DNA of 6,467 nt from Putridiphycobacter sp965367695 (GTDB taxonomy: Bacteria; Bacteroidota; Bacteroidia; Flavobacteriales_D; Crocinitomicaceae): positions 1 through 6,467 of the forward strand of contig CBDUKB010000173.1 in assembly GCA_965367695.1 (NCBI GenBank), written 5' to 3'. The notes below the pieces were generated by a model. The model was not told the DNA's origin. It did no database searches and saw only the letters and a program-made list of their open reading frames with translations. The position numbers and the translations under genes were made by a program. Below are positions 5,484 to 6,467 of this stretch, one piece after another; positions within the stretch are counted from its first letter, which is position 1; every line of letters begins with the position of its first letter.

Positions 5484-6467
5484 TTAAACAAACTTTCAAT
5501 AGTCTTTTCAGCACCGCGCTTATTGTTAAATATTTTCTTGAAAATTTCTTTGCGTTTTTCGTAATTATGAATGGTAAATGGCTTTTCCATTAGACGTTCA
5601 AAAGTTTGCAAAATTTCTACAGGATTGTCAATTACGCTGCACAATTCTTCAAATATACCTTCATCATCCATTTTACTATTGATGATAATGTGTTTTCCAT
5701 TCGACAAAGAATGCATGAGTTTTAATTTGATACCTGTTTGTTGATCAGTAAAAAGTAAATGGACTTGTGCATTTGCAACTAATGCATCCATTTCACTCTT
5801 TGAAGGATTAGGATAAATACGCACATTTTTGATTGCGTTTATTTTATCAATTAATTCCTTGGAAGGGTTTTTACCAGCGATTTTAATCAGATATTTTGAC
5901 TTTGCAGCAATTTCCTTTAAGATAAATAAAACGGTATTAATATTTTCAATCACCGATAAATTTCCATGAAAAAAGCCATAAGTTTCCGCTATATTTTTCT
6001 CATTAAATTCAATTGAATAATCGTTGAAAAAAGGAGGAATATGCTTTGTTAAGGTATACTTTTCAAAATGTTTGACATCTTTTTTAGAGATTGATAAAAT
6101 ACCGGTTGCATGTGCTAATTTACTTTCAAATTTTTCTAACTTACTTGCTTCCCATAAATAATATTGCTTTTTCATTAAGTTACTTTCGGCCATTGATAGA
6201 CCTCGATAATAATCATGCTCAATATTGTGTGCACGTACAATTTTTACACGATCTTTTAAGGAAGGATGCGCCAAAAAATAGCAAGTTTGAAGTCCGCTAA
6301 ATAAAATAGGACTATTGTCCATTGATAAATTTTTTAATAAATTTTTATCATTTCGAGTGGCAACAATAAAAGGGAGCTTGCTCGCCAACATTTTACCAAC
6401 ATGTTTTTTTCTATGATAATAATTTATATTGGCACAAAAGGCTTCCAATTTTTCATTTGGGGGATTG
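5480..6467 (-). CDS. Glycosyltransferase, GT-B type (5' end outside the window)
   Basis: This is a probable sugar transferase for surface glycans or polysaccharide. The reading frame is open to the right edge (codons for NPPNEK precede an in-frame TTG at 6448), so at least 328 codons are present and the N-terminus is missing; the TTG is unlikely to be the true start. Counting from that TTG, visible family features are AHNIEHDYYRG (73-83), HGNLSVIENINT (161-172) at the start of the C-terminal nucleotide-sugar domain, IKIAGKNP (188-195), and TGIKLKLMHSLSNGKHIIIN (238-257). The last stands where GT4 enzymes usually have the EX7E motif; the acidic pair is not evident. These blocks resemble Bacteroidetes glycosyltransferases with the 'GNLSvpEN' and 'TGIKLKLLNAL' signatures. 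The donor and acceptor cannot be inferred. The gene converges on the lipoprotein gene and their stop codons overlap. Confidence 0.8.
   Translation of the reverse strand, partial: NPPNEKLEAFCANINYYHRKKHVGKMLASKLPFIVATRNDKNLLKNLSMDNSPILFSGLQTCYFLAHPSLKDRVKIVRAHNIEHDYYRGLSMAESNLMKKQYYLWEASKLEKFESKLAHATGILSISKKDVKHFEKYTLTKHIPPFFNDYSIEFNEKNIAETYGFFHGNLSVIENINTVLFILKEIAAKSKYLIKIAGKNPSKELIDKINAIKNVRIYPNPSKSEMDALVANAQVHLLFTDQQTGIKLKLMHSLSNGKHIIINSKMDDEGIFEELCSVIDNPVEILQTFERLMEKPFTIHNYEKRKEIFKKIFNNKRGAEKTIESLFN

Overview
The window looks like an ordinary chromosomal segment of an AT-rich member of the Bacteroidetes, probably Flavobacteriia or a close relative. The reasons are: promoter elements of the Bacteroidetes type (TAnnTTTG at -7, in one case with a well-spaced TTG at -33) directly upstream of genes; no Shine-Dalgarno sequences; an outer-membrane beta-barrel protein whose signal peptide ends in 'GIGQ'; a lipoprotein with acidic residues just after the lipobox cysteine; and a glycosyltransferase of a type common in this phylum. 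The genus cannot be named from this sequence alone.

Layout, left to right. Positions 1-161 are non-coding as far as can be seen, with an imperfect direct repeat and a weak candidate leftward promoter. Next is lepA (elongation factor 4) on the minus strand, 162-1955. A divergent intergenic region of about 294 bases follows. It holds the lepA -7 element almost touching the start codon, a strong rho-independent terminator pointing rightward (2139-2171), and a full galE promoter (2206-2236). The terminator has no visible gene to terminate, so a small RNA may be encoded upstream of it. On the plus strand come galE (UDP-glucose 4-epimerase, 2250-3269) and, 2 bases later, a secreted beta-barrel protein of unknown function (3272-4021). 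A second plus-strand unit follows behind its own -7 element: a long-chain polyprenyl diphosphate synthase (4102-5079) and a MORN-variant-repeat lipoprotein (5079-5483) whose start codon overlaps the synthase stop. From the right edge a minus-strand glycosyltransferase (5480-6467, 5' end outside the window) converges on the lipoprotein gene, and the two stop codons overlap.

Functionally the genes are translation housekeeping (lepA), supply of UDP-galactose-type sugars (galE), isoprenoid chains for quinones or lipid carriers (polyprenyl synthase), sugar transfer (glycosyltransferase), and two envelope proteins of unknown role. A common envelope theme is plausible for everything except lepA, but gene order alone does not prove that they work together. 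I see no mobile element, CRISPR array, tRNA, rRNA or defence system, and no broken gene. The items most worth a second look are the orphan terminator, the substitution at the substrate-gate position of GalE, and the two tight pairings of an enzyme with an uncharacterised envelope protein.
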